DNA of 45,824 nt from Sphingobacteriaceae bacterium (GCA_947479815.1 CANKAT010000018.1:1-45824), one strand, 5' to 3'. Positions 7,696 through 17,201 are shown, counted from the first letter of the stretch. Numbers and translations are program-made. Notes: a model not told the origin generated them from the letters alone.

Positions 7696-7864
7696 TCTTC
7701 TGAACAACATTTCTCCAGAATCCTGCTGAAAGAAGTCCAAATACTGCACCCAATACCATATGGAATGAGGTTCCAGACACTACGCATGCTGTAAATACGC
7801 CACATAATACAGCTGGAATAATATAATAAATACTATTGCTTGTTTTACTTTTTTCGGTTTTCAT
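7682..7864 (-). CDS. 60-residue membrane protein of unknown function
   Basis: The product has a short polar start (MKTEKSKTSN) and two hydrophobic segments (about 11-29 and 33-48), ending in a charged tail (VQKNEEA). No family is recognised. It begins at the base immediately after the PIG-L stop codon and overlaps the following 41-residue gene, so it is clearly part of the deacetylase-symporter operon. A role as a small membrane accessory protein is inferred from position only. Confidence 0.75.
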   Translation of the reverse strand: MKTEKSKTSNSIYYIIPAVLCGVFTACVVSGTSFHMVLGAVFGLLSAGFWRNVVQKNEEA

Positions 7865-10306
7865 TTATTTTTTATTAGTGATCAAATTTACAAATAATCT
7901 ATATGCACCGGGTATTCCTGCTGGTAATTCCCTGAAAAATACTAGTGATGTATAAACAAATCTTCCCTTGCCATATTCTGCAACCAGTAATGATCCATCT
8001 TTTGCAGGCTCTCCTGCGTCATTCATACTTAAAATACGACTATATTTTGGATCAGCATCAGTTGTGAAATATAAACCTCTTTCCTGAATCCAGCCATTAA
8101 AATCTTTTTGAGTGATCTTATTGGGGTAGTTCAATATTGGATGGTCTTTGTCGAGGAATGTTACCACTGCATTTTCTTCTGTTACTCGGTCGCGTGAGAT
8201 TTTGAACGGATAGGGTCCTATATTTTGCACCAGAACAGGATTATTTACATTATACTGAACCAGGAATGTGCCACCCTTATTTACATAGTCCATAAGTTTT
8301 GGTTGCATCAAATTTAACCGTTCATTCACATTATATGCTCTTACTCCTGAAATAATTGCATCATATTGTGAAAGATCAGCGTTCATGATTTCAGCTTCTG
8401 AAAGTACTTGTACCTGGTATCCAATCTGCTGCAAGGATTCTGGAATCAAATCGCCAGCCCCTTGAAGATAGCCAATTTTTTTACCGCCAGTTATTAGGTC
8501 AATCCGTTCAATTTTGGCTTCAGCTAATGGAAATAATGTTTGAAGCGGGATATGATCATAGTTTATTACTTTGCTTCCGCGGTTAAAGTTTCCTTGGGGT
8601 GTTTCGATATGGAGTGCAAATACACCAGATAAAGAAGCATCACTGGGTGTTATTTTAAATTCAACAGTTTTTTCTGCCCCTTTTTTTAACAGCTCGAATT
8701 TAATTGTTTCTGGTTCAACCTTCCATCCCGATGGTACGGTTGGGATGAGTGTTCCACTGCTTTTATCACGGTATGCTTTTAACTGAATTTGTATCGTTTT
8801 GGAGGTGTTTCCAATAAAAACATAGGCCTTTTCTGTAATACTGGAGGTTACAGGCGGAGCAATGATTAAAGGCTGATATACCTCACCCCGAACCTGATCG
8901 GTATATTTGTAAACTGCAGGACGTTGATAGGATATTTCCATACCAGCGATATTGAAAATGAAGTTTACAATAGCCGGAGCAGGATTTTCTGGATAGCCTA
9001 CTAGATGCATATCGCTAATTGTAAACATCCCATCGGGGTGCTTTTCATTTAGCCAATAAGGTTCTGTTATAGTTTTCGCTAAAGTACTTTCATCTATACT
9101 TTTTAAAGTTCCATTTTTTAGATCAGCAAATTGTTTTTTTCCGTTAGCAGAAACAAGTTTGACAGGTAATTCTGATTGGATAAGAACTTCAGACCGAAGT
9201 TTTATGCTATCACCTAGTGAATAGATAGGCTGAGTTGCATAGGTTTCAAACCAAAGGCTGGCCGCAGCTGCGATCAGATCTTTCAGTTCTTTTGCTTTCA
9301 GCTCCTTCCAATAGCTATTGGGTAGTTTTTCTAGTACTTTCAGAATACTGATCAATGCAGGAACCGATGCTGATGGATTGTCGGCATTGAAATTCTTATC
9401 AGCAAGACCAATCATTCGGCCAATTTCTTCGCCTCCAGAAATACGGTTCCAGTTTGAATTAATATTCTCGAATAGGTCTGCTTTGGCCGAAATCCCCTTT
9501 ATAGGAGTAAAATATTCATAAGACTGACCGCGTTGTTTTGCACTACCAAAGCCCTGACTTTTATGATTTGTTCGGCTTTCTGCTGCAATTTCTCCATATC
9601 CTTTGCCAATCAGGGGGTTAAATGCACCAACATTCAGCTTAAGCTGATCATCAGAGGTGGTGTTTAATCCGCCAAAATTAAAGGTGTTCCAAACAATACG
9701 TTGCGCCGACCAAACCTCAACAAATTTCAGTTGTTCAGGAAAACGCTTTGGATCTGCTGCTGCAATAAATGCCTCACGGGCGATGATTGCAGATGCAGCA
9801 TGCTGACCATGACCGGCGCGCGCGTCTTCTGGAAAGCGTGTGATAATGACATCAGGTTTGAACTTGCGGATTACCCAAACGGCGTCAGCTAGAATTTGTT
9901 CCTTATCCCAAATACGAAAGGTTTCTTCAGAATGTTTGGAGAATCCAAAATCAATTGCCCTAGAGAAAAACTGTTCAGCACCATCGGTTCTCCTTGCAGC
10001 AAGTAATTCCTGGGTACGTATTAGCCCCAGTAATTCTGACTGTTCATTTCCAATTAGGTTTTGGCCGCCATCACCTCTGGTCAGAGATAAATATCCGGTT
10101 CTGTATTTTTTTTCTTTTGCCAGAAAAGCAAGGAGTCTGGTATTTTCATCATCCGGATGAGCTGCGATATATAATGCAGAACCCAGTACATTCAATTTTT
10201 TGAGTCCAAGTTTGATCTCTGCAGAGTTATATTGCACCGATGTTTGCCCGGCAACAAATAAGGGAATAAACAGAAAAATACTAAATCCTAATTGGCGAAA
10301 ATTCAT
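7865..10306 (-). CDS. Exported PIG-L (LmbE-like) family deacetylase, large two-part form
   Basis: An 813-residue protein with a signal peptide (1-20, ending VAGQ). The PIG-L zinc motif is AHPDDE (H50, D52, D53, E54), and the second cluster is AGHGQHAAS (H166, H169). PIG-L enzymes remove acetyl groups from N-acetylglucosamine-type substrates. Much of the remainder is beta-rich, and the last 200 residues (IISGVRAYNVNERL onward) resemble a ThuA/GATase1-like domain. The compact PIG-L enzymes are about 230 residues, so this is the long periplasmic version. It is the first gene of an operon with two small membrane proteins and an SSS symporter. Deacylation outside followed by Na+-coupled import is a reasonable reading but is inferred. 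Confidence 0.9.
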   Translation of the reverse strand: MNFRQLGFSIFLFIPLFVAGQTSVQYNSAEIKLGLKKLNVLGSALYIAAHPDDENTRLLAFLAKEKKYRTGYLSLTRGDGGQNLIGNEQSELLGLIRTQELLAARRTDGAEQFFSRAIDFGFSKHSEETFRIWDKEQILADAVWVIRKFKPDVIITRFPEDARAGHGQHAASAIIAREAFIAAADPKRFPEQLKFVEVWSAQRIVWNTFNFGGLNTTSDDQLKLNVGAFNPLIGKGYGEIAAESRTNHKSQGFGSAKQRGQSYEYFTPIKGISAKADLFENINSNWNRISGGEEIGRMIGLADKNFNADNPSASVPALISILKVLEKLPNSYWKELKAKELKDLIAAAASLWFETYATQPIYSLGDSIKLRSEVLIQSELPVKLVSANGKKQFADLKNGTLKSIDESTLAKTITEPYWLNEKHPDGMFTISDMHLVGYPENPAPAIVNFIFNIAGMEISYQRPAVYKYTDQVRGEVYQPLIIAPPVTSSITEKAYVFIGNTSKTIQIQLKAYRDKSSGTLIPTVPSGWKVEPETIKFELLKKGAEKTVEFKITPSDASLSGVFALHIETPQGNFNRGSKVINYDHIPLQTLFPLAEAKIERIDLITGGKKIGYLQGAGDLIPESLQQIGYQVQVLSEAEIMNADLSQYDAIISGVRAYNVNERLNLMQPKLMDYVNKGGTFLVQYNVNNPVLVQNIGPYPFKISRDRVTEENAVVTFLDKDHPILNYPNKITQKDFNGWIQERGLYFTTDADPKYSRILSMNDAGEPAKDGSLLVAEYGKGRFVYTSLVFFRELPAGIPGAYRLFVNLITNKK

Positions 10307-10418
10307 AATTTATGAGGTATGAATTTCGAAAATAACCAAAAAAGAATGTTTAATCAGGATAACACAAAAAATTTACTTGCCTGGTTTTGCATTCTATGAT
10401 TAACCAAGAGATTTTAAT

Positions 10419-10454
10419 GAAAAAAGCGATCAGATATTGACTATCTGACCGCTT
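10419..10454 (-). terminator. Strong intrinsic terminator (minus strand)
   Basis: On the minus strand AAGCGGTCAGATA pairs with TATCTGATCGCTT over 13 positions with one mismatch, around a 5-base loop (plus-strand arms 10424-10436 and 10442-10454), and a run of T follows. It is oriented to end transcription coming from the S9 peptidase side, or from a small RNA gene in between. Confidence 0.85.
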
Positions 10455-10600
10455 CCCCAAAATTACAATTAAAAACTTGTGTAGCTTAAAGCTTTTATCC
10501 GTCTCTCAGCGTGCAATCTCTGCATGACTAAAAGGCGTTTCACTATTCGTTGAACAAATGCCTTAAGATTGATTAACCTTTATTCTATAAAATTACAAAT
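10455..10600 (-). ncRNA. Possible small RNA upstream of the terminator
   Basis: On the minus strand CTTAAGGC pairs with GCTTTAAG about 85 bases later (8 pairs, one G-U), enclosing an open region and smaller hairpins such as TGCAGAGATTGCA, before the terminator. A long closed stem around a bubble is reminiscent of 6S-type RNAs, and a Bacteroidota 6S variant exists, but I cannot match its sequence. It may equally be an ordinary 3' untranslated region. No perfect TAnnTTTG box was found upstream. Confidence 0.25.
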
Positions 10601-10686
10601 TTTCATTATTGTTCTAAAATAAGTTTTCCACATTTTATTTCTATTTTTCGAAGCTCTGCACATTTAAAACATGCTTTTTAATCATT

Positions 10687-13056
10687 TTACTTATTTTTTA
10701 AGGTATTCTCAAATAGCTTAAAGATGCGTTTATACTCATCTGTCCAGCTCGAAGGCTCAATAAAGCCATGATCTTCAACCGGATAAACCGCAAGTTCCCA
10801 GTTATCCTTTTTTAGCTCAATCAAACGCTGAGATAACCTAACAATATCCTGAAAGTGAACATTTACATCGACCATTCCATGCGCCATCAGCAGGTTTCCT
10901 TTCAATCCTTCAGCAAAATAGATTGGTGAGCTTTTTTTGTATGCTATTTCATCGTTTGCTGGTTCATTAAGAATATTTGCGGTATAACCGTGGTTGTAAT
11001 GAGCCCAGTCAGTAACAGAACGCAAAGCACCACCAGATTTAAACACTTCGGGCGTGGTAAACAATCCCATCAGGGTCATAAAACCACCATATGATCCACC
11101 ATAAATTCCAACATTCGCAGGATTAACCCCATATTTTTCAACTAACATTTTTACTCCGTCAACATGATCTGTCAAGTCTTTTCCACCCATATGTCGATAG
11201 ATCCCGGTACGATGATCACGACCATAGCCTGAACTGGCTGTGTAGTCAATGTCAATCACGGTATAACCGTTATCAGCTAATAAATTATTGAACATATACT
11301 CTCTGAAATACTGGCTCCACCAATAATGAACATTTTGAAGGTATCCGGCACCATGAACAAATACCACTGCTGGTTTAGATGAAGCCGGTTTTTCAGGTTT
11401 GTAAACACGTGCATACACATCTGATCCATAACGGTTGGTAAATTTTACCATTTCAGGCTCTCTCCATGCATACGATTTAAATTCTTCACTTGAAGAATTA
11501 GTGATCTGCTCAACTTTCGCTCCTGCTTTGTTTTCCTGGATAAATAGCTCCCATGGTTTATTGGATGAAGAATGCCTGATGGCCAGCCATTTTTCATCGG
11601 GCGAAAGGCTAACCTCATTTCCACCCTTCATCGAAGTTAGTTTTACAGACGCTCCGCCTTGTGCCGGGATTCTGTAAAAATGGGTGATACCTGGGTGCTC
11701 CATGTTTGCACTTAAGTAAAAGCTTTTCTTGTCATTTGATAGCTGCAGACTTTGCACTTCATATTTTCCTGATGTGATCTGTTTTTTTAATCCCGAACTC
11801 ACATTTAATGTATAAACATGTGAATATCCTGTAGCCTCACTCTGAAAATATATGGTATTACTATCTAGCCATCCAATATTGGCACCGCCAAAAAATCCTC
11901 CTATGCCTGGCCCGCCAATCCATGCTTCATCACGCTGACGATCTAACAGCGATAGCATTCCGCTGGTCTGATCCAGTTTCATGATCCATCGATCCTTATT
12001 GTCTAATGAAGAAACTACAACCACTGCATGTGATCCTTCTGCATTCCAAAACGGACCATTGATTGAAACTTTACGGTCTTCATTCTTTTTTGTACGCTCT
12101 GCGAGTTGTTTGGGATAGTCTTTTACATAGTCAGGGAGGTCTTTAATTCCCGGTATATCTTTAGTAATAATCGGATAGATGGTATCTCTTTTTATATCGT
12201 AAACATAACTTTCATTAACAGCCAATGCATTGCCAACCTTGGTTCGCCCATTGATATCTTCGGTATAACCGCTTTCGGTGACATAATTTGGAACTAGTGT
12301 ATTTTTGTTTCCTTCAGGGCGTTTCATTAAGCGAAAGGCAATGTATTTTTCATCCGGACTTAGACGAACACTCATTAAAAAACTACGCTCATCCAAATAG
12401 AATTCTTTTGGACCCTTTACTGCATCAGCTTTGTTTTTTTCTTCCCTGCTCTTACGATCTTCTTCTCTCTTTTTTATGATCTCAAACTCATTGATTTGGT
12501 CTTGTCTCAGCCACTGATCCTGTTTGTTCAATGGAGTTTCTGGACGTTTCCTTGTACGGGTAAAGTTGCTTAGCTGAACAAGCGTTCCGCCATTTAATGC
12601 CATACTGAATAGGTTGTCGCCGCGTTGAAATAATACTTTACTTTCATCCGAATTAAAAACAGGATTACTTTCCCGGTCCAATGTGCTGGTCAGTGTGCTT
12701 TCTTGCCCAGTGCTGATATTACGGATAAAAATATCTCCGTTTCGTTCAAAAAGAATTTTTGATCTGTCTTTTGAATAGCTTATGGATCCTTTGTTTAATG
12801 ATTTCCTTAAGTCATCGGATGTTTTTTGTGGTTTGCGGTTATCTATACCGATCTGGTAAAGAGGGTCTTCTTTTACGCTTTCCGGATTCCAGTTAAAGTA
12901 AACCGTACGGCTATTGTTATCCCATTCAATATTTGTTGGAGATACTCCCATCCATTTAGGATCGCGCATAATCTTTTCTACACTTAAGGTACCCAGATCC
13001 TGTGCATTTGTGGATAGATGTGTAGTGATCAAAAAGAAGAATACTAGTTTTTTCAT
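10687..13056 (-). CDS. Exported S9 family (prolyl oligopeptidase-like) peptidase
   Basis: A 789-residue protein with a signal peptide (about 1-18), a beta-propeller N-terminal region of WD/PD40-like strands (DGNDIFIRN-type repeats through about residue 520) and a C-terminal alpha/beta-hydrolase domain. The catalytic triad reads S655 in GGSYGGFM, D730 in AHGMVDVNV and H763 in VEDHGF. Such enzymes cleave short peptides after proline or alanine, usually from the N-terminus, in the periplasm. It is a single-gene unit. Family is secure; exact specificity (DPP-IV-like or acylaminoacyl) is not. Confidence 0.93.
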   Translation of the reverse strand: MKKLVFFFLITTHLSTNAQDLGTLSVEKIMRDPKWMGVSPTNIEWDNNSRTVYFNWNPESVKEDPLYQIGIDNRKPQKTSDDLRKSLNKGSISYSKDRSKILFERNGDIFIRNISTGQESTLTSTLDRESNPVFNSDESKVLFQRGDNLFSMALNGGTLVQLSNFTRTRKRPETPLNKQDQWLRQDQINEFEIIKKREEDRKSREEKNKADAVKGPKEFYLDERSFLMSVRLSPDEKYIAFRLMKRPEGNKNTLVPNYVTESGYTEDINGRTKVGNALAVNESYVYDIKRDTIYPIITKDIPGIKDLPDYVKDYPKQLAERTKKNEDRKVSINGPFWNAEGSHAVVVVSSLDNKDRWIMKLDQTSGMLSLLDRQRDEAWIGGPGIGGFFGGANIGWLDSNTIYFQSEATGYSHVYTLNVSSGLKKQITSGKYEVQSLQLSNDKKSFYLSANMEHPGITHFYRIPAQGGASVKLTSMKGGNEVSLSPDEKWLAIRHSSSNKPWELFIQENKAGAKVEQITNSSSEEFKSYAWREPEMVKFTNRYGSDVYARVYKPEKPASSKPAVVFVHGAGYLQNVHYWWSQYFREYMFNNLLADNGYTVIDIDYTASSGYGRDHRTGIYRHMGGKDLTDHVDGVKMLVEKYGVNPANVGIYGGSYGGFMTLMGLFTTPEVFKSGGALRSVTDWAHYNHGYTANILNEPANDEIAYKKSSPIYFAEGLKGNLLMAHGMVDVNVHFQDIVRLSQRLIELKKDNWELAVYPVEDHGFIEPSSWTDEYKRIFKLFENTLKNK

Positions 13057-13600
13057 AATTGCTTGTATAAGTTTTTAAAAATAATTTTCGGTTTTCGTAA
13101 AATTGGCAAGGGGGTAATCATCACTTATTGTAAAACCGAAATGTTCTTTTGGAGATACTTGTGCAAATAAATTATTGATCAGAAAAAGCCTGACGAGCAG
13201 AATAGAAAATTTACACATGAACAATAGGTTAGTGAGTGCAATTTAGTAAGTTCTGCATGATTTGAAAGCAATTATTCCATGATTTAATTGCATTTTCGAC
13301 TATGACTACTATAGTAAATTGCTGCCTGATGGTATTGAATAATTCGTCTGGCGAACCTGTTAGTAGGAATACCGCGAGTATATGGCCTTAGCAAAATGGT
13401 CCAGCGTATCCCTGTTATCTGGTTGCTGTTGGTGCCATTCTAACTATAAACTGATCAACCAACTCCAAGAAAATGCAATAAATACTTACTGCAGGAGTAA
13501 AATTATCCCTTTGAAATTTTAAAAGCAGGACCAAAGAATCTTAACGATAATTGGGTATTTGATTTCTGGGTTAATGGAATGGATATGCGTATTCTATTCA
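13057..13600. other. 544-base gap, possibly decayed coding sequence
   Basis: There is no intact gene. A few interrupted frames look protein-like: on the plus strand one reading EYREYMALAKWSS near 13375-13410, and one ending KAGPKNLNDNWVFDFWV near 13520-13580; on the minus strand PDNRDTLDHFAKAIYSRYS near 13360-13410. Each is broken by stops within 50 codons, and they lie in different frames and strands, so at most one can be genuine. No family is recognised. No IS ends or target duplications were seen. Confidence 0.3.
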
Positions 13601-14146
13601 TTAGAATAATTTTTCATTGGGTGGCTTAATACCTTTCAACCTAAGATAGATCGTTGTTTGCGCACGGTGGTGGGTTTGATGTTCAAAGGCTTTATTTAAC
13701 CATCCAAACTGGTCTGTTTCATAATTTCCCCGTTTTACCAGATTGTCCATTTTTGAAGCATCCATATTTTTTATTGACTCTATCGTATAATCATAACATG
13801 CCATAACAATCTTGGTCAATGCTATTTTATTTTTATACGTATCCATTTTTTCAAGAACTTTCTCCGGAAATATGGGATCGGCCCCGGTACCGATAGTAAT
13901 CATACCAATTGTTCCCTGTGACATATGGAGCATTTGCTCGGCGAAACTTCGAATATCCGGCATAGGTTTAAAATTAATACCATCCTCAGGCATAGCATCT
14001 ATGTATTCTTTGGTGTAGGCTTTAGCTCTTTCCCAATTAACAATCATATTTGCTTTAACAACTTCATTATTAAGGCCCTGCGAAAGAGTGGATTTGCTGA
14101 TTAACAATATCCCAAAGAAAAATAAAAGTGTTTTTAAGCTTTTCAT
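13601..14146 (-). CDS. Exported DinB family protein
   Basis: The 181-residue product has a signal peptide (about 1-22, ending STLSQ), followed by a DinB_2 four-helix domain. Histidines in the expected places are in EQMLHMSQ and FEHQTHHRAQTTIYLRLKG. The latter is the typical C-terminal motif of the family. Being exported is unusual for a DinB protein, since most act in the cytoplasm on thiols or have unknown roles. The FAD oxidoreductase gene lies 37 bases upstream on the same strand and is also exported, so the pair may share a transcript and a compartment. Confidence 0.85.
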   Translation of the reverse strand: MKSLKTLLFFFGILLISKSTLSQGLNNEVVKANMIVNWERAKAYTKEYIDAMPEDGINFKPMPDIRSFAEQMLHMSQGTIGMITIGTGADPIFPEKVLEKMDTYKNKIALTKIVMACYDYTIESIKNMDASKMDNLVKRGNYETDQFGWLNKAFEHQTHHRAQTTIYLRLKGIKPPNEKLF

Positions 14147-14183
14147 CCTAATTGTTTTAAAATTTGCTTTGAATTTTAATGGG

Positions 14184-15416
14184 TCATCTCATTAAATTAC
14201 CGGATAGGTCTACTCGTATATTATAGGGTTGAAGATATTTATCGGCCAGAATGCCAAATTCTTTTCTGTTGATATTTTTTTCAGGATCAAATATGCTGTT
14301 TAGTTTAAAGCTTACCTTCCATCCTTCTTCAATCTCTTTATTAAGCTCATTTCCTCTGTTAGCAATAAATTTAAAAAGGCTAATGGCATCATTAATAGTT
14401 AAGGTATCTTTTTTATTGTCGGCAAACCAAATCTGACTTCTGGTGTAAAACTCTTTCATTGGGCCTCTCAGATCTTCTGCTCTTACAAGTCCGGCTGTGT
14501 CGAATTGTATCTTACCGTTTGTAAAACTAGATTTTATAAGTCCGCTAAGGCCTAGTCGTTGATAAGTAAGAAAATTAGGGTCTTTCAATTCAATATCTGC
14601 AAATGGGATCAGCAATGCATCAAATGCAAGTAATTCGCCTTGAACAATACGCACATTAATAGTCTTGGTACTTGTTTTATAGAAGGCGCAATATGCTGCT
14701 ATAGTACCTCCAGCTTGTCCTGCCGACATTTTTGATACTCTTATTTTACCGCTTGGTTTAGGAATAATAATTAAATTTTCTACGGCCTGAGGTATCAATG
14801 CTCCCATGGGGATTGTAAAAAAAGACCCAGTTTCCTGATATCCAAGTGCAACTGAACTTCTGTATAGCTTATTTTCAAATGGATTAAAAGTAGTACCAGG
14901 GATGACCATCGTTTTTTTAGCATCTATTCCGAGCATAGTGGCAATAGAAAGATTATCGCTTGCATCTACTACTACATCTGCTTTAATATTTTTTCCGCCT
15001 TTTAATCTGATTTCCCAGCTTTTTCCATCTTTTTTAATCTCATCAACCACATTATTATTATTAATGGTCAAATTTTTAACGGTATCACTAATTCCTCTAA
15101 TCAAATTTGAGGCCTGGCTAAGCATTACAGGTATGGCAATGATTGAGTCTTTGGTCTTTGATCTCTTTCTTTCTTTCAGAGAATAATGATTTTTTATACT
15201 TTTTATAAAAGACAGATCTTCTTCAGCAAATATTGGATTAACCGATAAGGATTGCGTCAGGTACATAGTCTTTGCCCCTGAACGTGCAGATTGTATAGAA
15301 GCTGCAACAGCTGCGGGTGTATTGCCAATCACCAAAACACCTGTTTTTATGGTTTGTGCTTGTAAAGTGATACTGGTAATCAGTAGAATAAAAAAACTGG
15401 AAATTCGATTTATCAT
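14184..15416 (-). CDS. Exported FAD-dependent oxidoreductase (FAD_oxidored-like)
   Basis: The 410 residues start with a signal peptide (about 1-20, ending LQAQ) and then a dinucleotide-binding fold, TGVLVIGNTPAAVAASIQSARSG. The glycine motif is degenerate (GNTPAA instead of GxGxxG), as is common in the PF12831 group, where GGTPAG is usual. The C-terminal KYLQPYNIRVDLSGN also fits that group. It may oxidise an organic substrate in the periplasm, but the substrate is unknown. It precedes the exported DinB gene in a likely two-gene operon and diverges from the amidase operon. Confidence 0.75.
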   Translation of the reverse strand: MINRISSFFILLITSITLQAQTIKTGVLVIGNTPAAVAASIQSARSGAKTMYLTQSLSVNPIFAEEDLSFIKSIKNHYSLKERKRSKTKDSIIAIPVMLSQASNLIRGISDTVKNLTINNNNVVDEIKKDGKSWEIRLKGGKNIKADVVVDASDNLSIATMLGIDAKKTMVIPGTTFNPFENKLYRSSVALGYQETGSFFTIPMGALIPQAVENLIIIPKPSGKIRVSKMSAGQAGGTIAAYCAFYKTSTKTINVRIVQGELLAFDALLIPFADIELKDPNFLTYQRLGLSGLIKSSFTNGKIQFDTAGLVRAEDLRGPMKEFYTRSQIWFADNKKDTLTINDAISLFKFIANRGNELNKEIEEGWKVSFKLNSIFDPEKNINRKEFGILADKYLQPYNIRVDLSGNLMR

Positions 15417-15488
15417 ATTTTGTATTATCTGAGGGCTTAATTTACTGTTTCTTTCATTAATTTTATGCTCAACTATAAATAACCTTTT

Positions 15489-17162
15489 ATGAAACTCATT
15501 ACGCGTCGAAATAGTATAATTACCTTGTTATGTTTGATTAGTTTTTCTCTTGGTAGTTTTATCACCCAAAAGGCAGAAGAAGAAAAGATCACTATCCTAC
15601 TAGTTAAACAAGCCCAAAAAATTATGGGCCTAGATTTTACTGATATAGAAGCTGATTCTATGCTCACTGACCTAGAAGGGCAGCGAAAGAGTATGGTAGC
15701 CATACGCAAATTAAATATCCCTAATTCGGTTTCGCCTGCTTTAAATTTTAATCCTCTTCCGGTAGCGTATCAATTTCCAGATAAAGCAAACTATTTTAAG
15801 GCATCTACGCAAGCGAATTTGAAACTGCCTGCATTAAAAGATGAACTGGCTTTTTTTACAGTCAGACAATTAGCTGAACTGATACGTACCAAACAAATTT
15901 CATGTGTTGAATTGACCCGCTTTTTTATTGAGCGGATAAAAAAATATGATTCAAGATTGCAATTTGCCATTACAATCACAGAGGAGCGTGCTTTTAGGAA
16001 TGCTAAAAAGGCCGATGCCGAGATTGCCGCCGGTAAGTACAAGGGATTATTGCATGGAATTCCATTTGGAGCAAAAGATCTGCTGGCAGTAAAGGAATAC
16101 AAAACAACCTGGGGGGCAGTTCCTTATAAAGATCAGAATATTGATGTGGATGCAACCGTTATCACCAAATTGGAGAGTGCTGGAGCTATACTGATTGCAA
16201 AAATGACCTTGGGTGAGTTAGCGATGGGTGATGTTTGGTTTGGTGGAAAAACTAAAAATCCTTGGGATCTGAAACGTGGGTCTAGCGGTTCTTCAGCCGG
16301 ATCTGCTTCAGCAGTGGCCGCAGGATGTATGCCCTTTGCCATCGGTTCTGAAACTCTTGGATCTATTGTATCTCCTTCTTCAGAATGTGGCACAACCGGA
16401 TTGCGTCCAAGTTTTGGTAGAATAAGTAAATATGGCGCAATGGCCCTAAGCTGGAGTATGGATAAGCTTGGTCCAATAACCAGAAGTGTAGAAGATTGTG
16501 CCATCGTATTCAACGTTATTCAGGGCATAGATGATAAAGACCTGAGCTTGATTTCAGCACCGTTTAACTATAGCTCGCCAATTGGATCTAGCTTGAAGGG
16601 ATTTCGAATTGGCTATATCCCATCAGAATTCAATAGGAAATATGCTAATTCAGCAAATGACAGTTTGAGTTTTAAAAAATTAAAGGAAATGGGAGCAGAG
16701 ATGGTTCCAATTGAACTTCCTGTATTGCCCTACAGAGATCTGCTAATTGTTCTTGCTGCTGAATCAGGCGCTGCTTTTGAGGAGCTTTCTTTATCGAATC
16801 GTGACGATTTGATGGTGAAGCAGGATAAAAATGCTTGGCCAAGTGGTTTCAGATCAGCTCATTTCATCCCAGCTATAGATTATATTCAGGCTAATAGAGC
16901 AAGAACTATACTTATTGAACAGCTCAATAAAACAATGAAGGGGATTGATATTTTTATTGCACCGGCATTCGGGCAAAATTTACTGGCTACGAATTTAAGC
17001 GGGCACCCCTGCGTAGTTTTACCCAATGGTTTCAAAAATGGTTTGCCAACAAGCATTACCTTTACCGGACAGTTGTTTGGCGAAGGCAAATTATTGCAAA
17101 TTGCCCAGGCCTATCAAAAATCAACAGACTTTGATCAGAAACATCCGGCTATGAATTTTTAA
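15489..17162 (+). CDS. Amidase (amidase signature family), probably exported
   Basis: The 557-residue product carries the Ser-cisSer-Lys triad: K196 in IPFGAKDLL, the cis-serine at S268 in the GSSAGSASAVAAG stretch and the nucleophile S292 in GSETLGSI. A basic, hydrophobic N-terminus (about 1-26) looks like a signal peptide or anchor, and about 90 extra residues precede the AS domain. Family enzymes hydrolyse amides, including fatty-acid and aryl amides and the glutamine of GatA. This one lacks a GatB/GatC context, so it is unlikely to be the tRNA amidotransferase. First gene of an apparent four-gene operon running to 19966. Confidence 0.9.
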   Translation: MKLITRRNSIITLLCLISFSLGSFITQKAEEEKITILLVKQAQKIMGLDFTDIEADSMLTDLEGQRKSMVAIRKLNIPNSVSPALNFNPLPVAYQFPDKANYFKASTQANLKLPALKDELAFFTVRQLAELIRTKQISCVELTRFFIERIKKYDSRLQFAITITEERAFRNAKKADAEIAAGKYKGLLHGIPFGAKDLLAVKEYKTTWGAVPYKDQNIDVDATVITKLESAGAILIAKMTLGELAMGDVWFGGKTKNPWDLKRGSSGSSAGSASAVAAGCMPFAIGSETLGSIVSPSSECGTTGLRPSFGRISKYGAMALSWSMDKLGPITRSVEDCAIVFNVIQGIDDKDLSLISAPFNYSSPIGSSLKGFRIGYIPSEFNRKYANSANDSLSFKKLKEMGAEMVPIELPVLPYRDLLIVLAAESGAAFEELSLSNRDDLMVKQDKNAWPSGFRSAHFIPAIDYIQANRARTILIEQLNKTMKGIDIFIAPAFGQNLLATNLSGHPCVVLPNGFKNGLPTSITFTGQLFGEGKLLQIAQAYQKSTDFDQKHPAMNF

Positions 17163-17201
17163 ATATCAAATTCGTCTGCTTGAAATCCGTAATTATCCCC
17201 T

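Larger units (their letters stand above)
10307..10686. other. 380-base gap with terminator and possible small RNA
   Basis: No protein-coding frame is credible. The left half is the upstream region of the PIG-L operon. The right half lies between the S9 peptidase stop and a strong minus-strand terminator about 230 bases further on, and contains complementary segments described separately. Confidence 0.5.

Noticed and set aside
9840-10203. Open frames of 69 and 106 codons on the plus strand across the PIG-L gene
   Set aside because: They are antisense shadows of a gene with intact catalytic motifs and carry no family features.
10455-10686. tmRNA, SRP RNA or tRNA
   Set aside because: The conserved signatures of these RNAs (CCA-end acceptor, SRP core loop) are not visible.
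13320-13420. Possible remnant of an ISAon1-like transposase N-region
   Set aside because: One interrupted frame (DYYSKLLPDGIE) vaguely recalls such proteins, but the match is a few residues long, stops follow at once, and no inverted ends were found.
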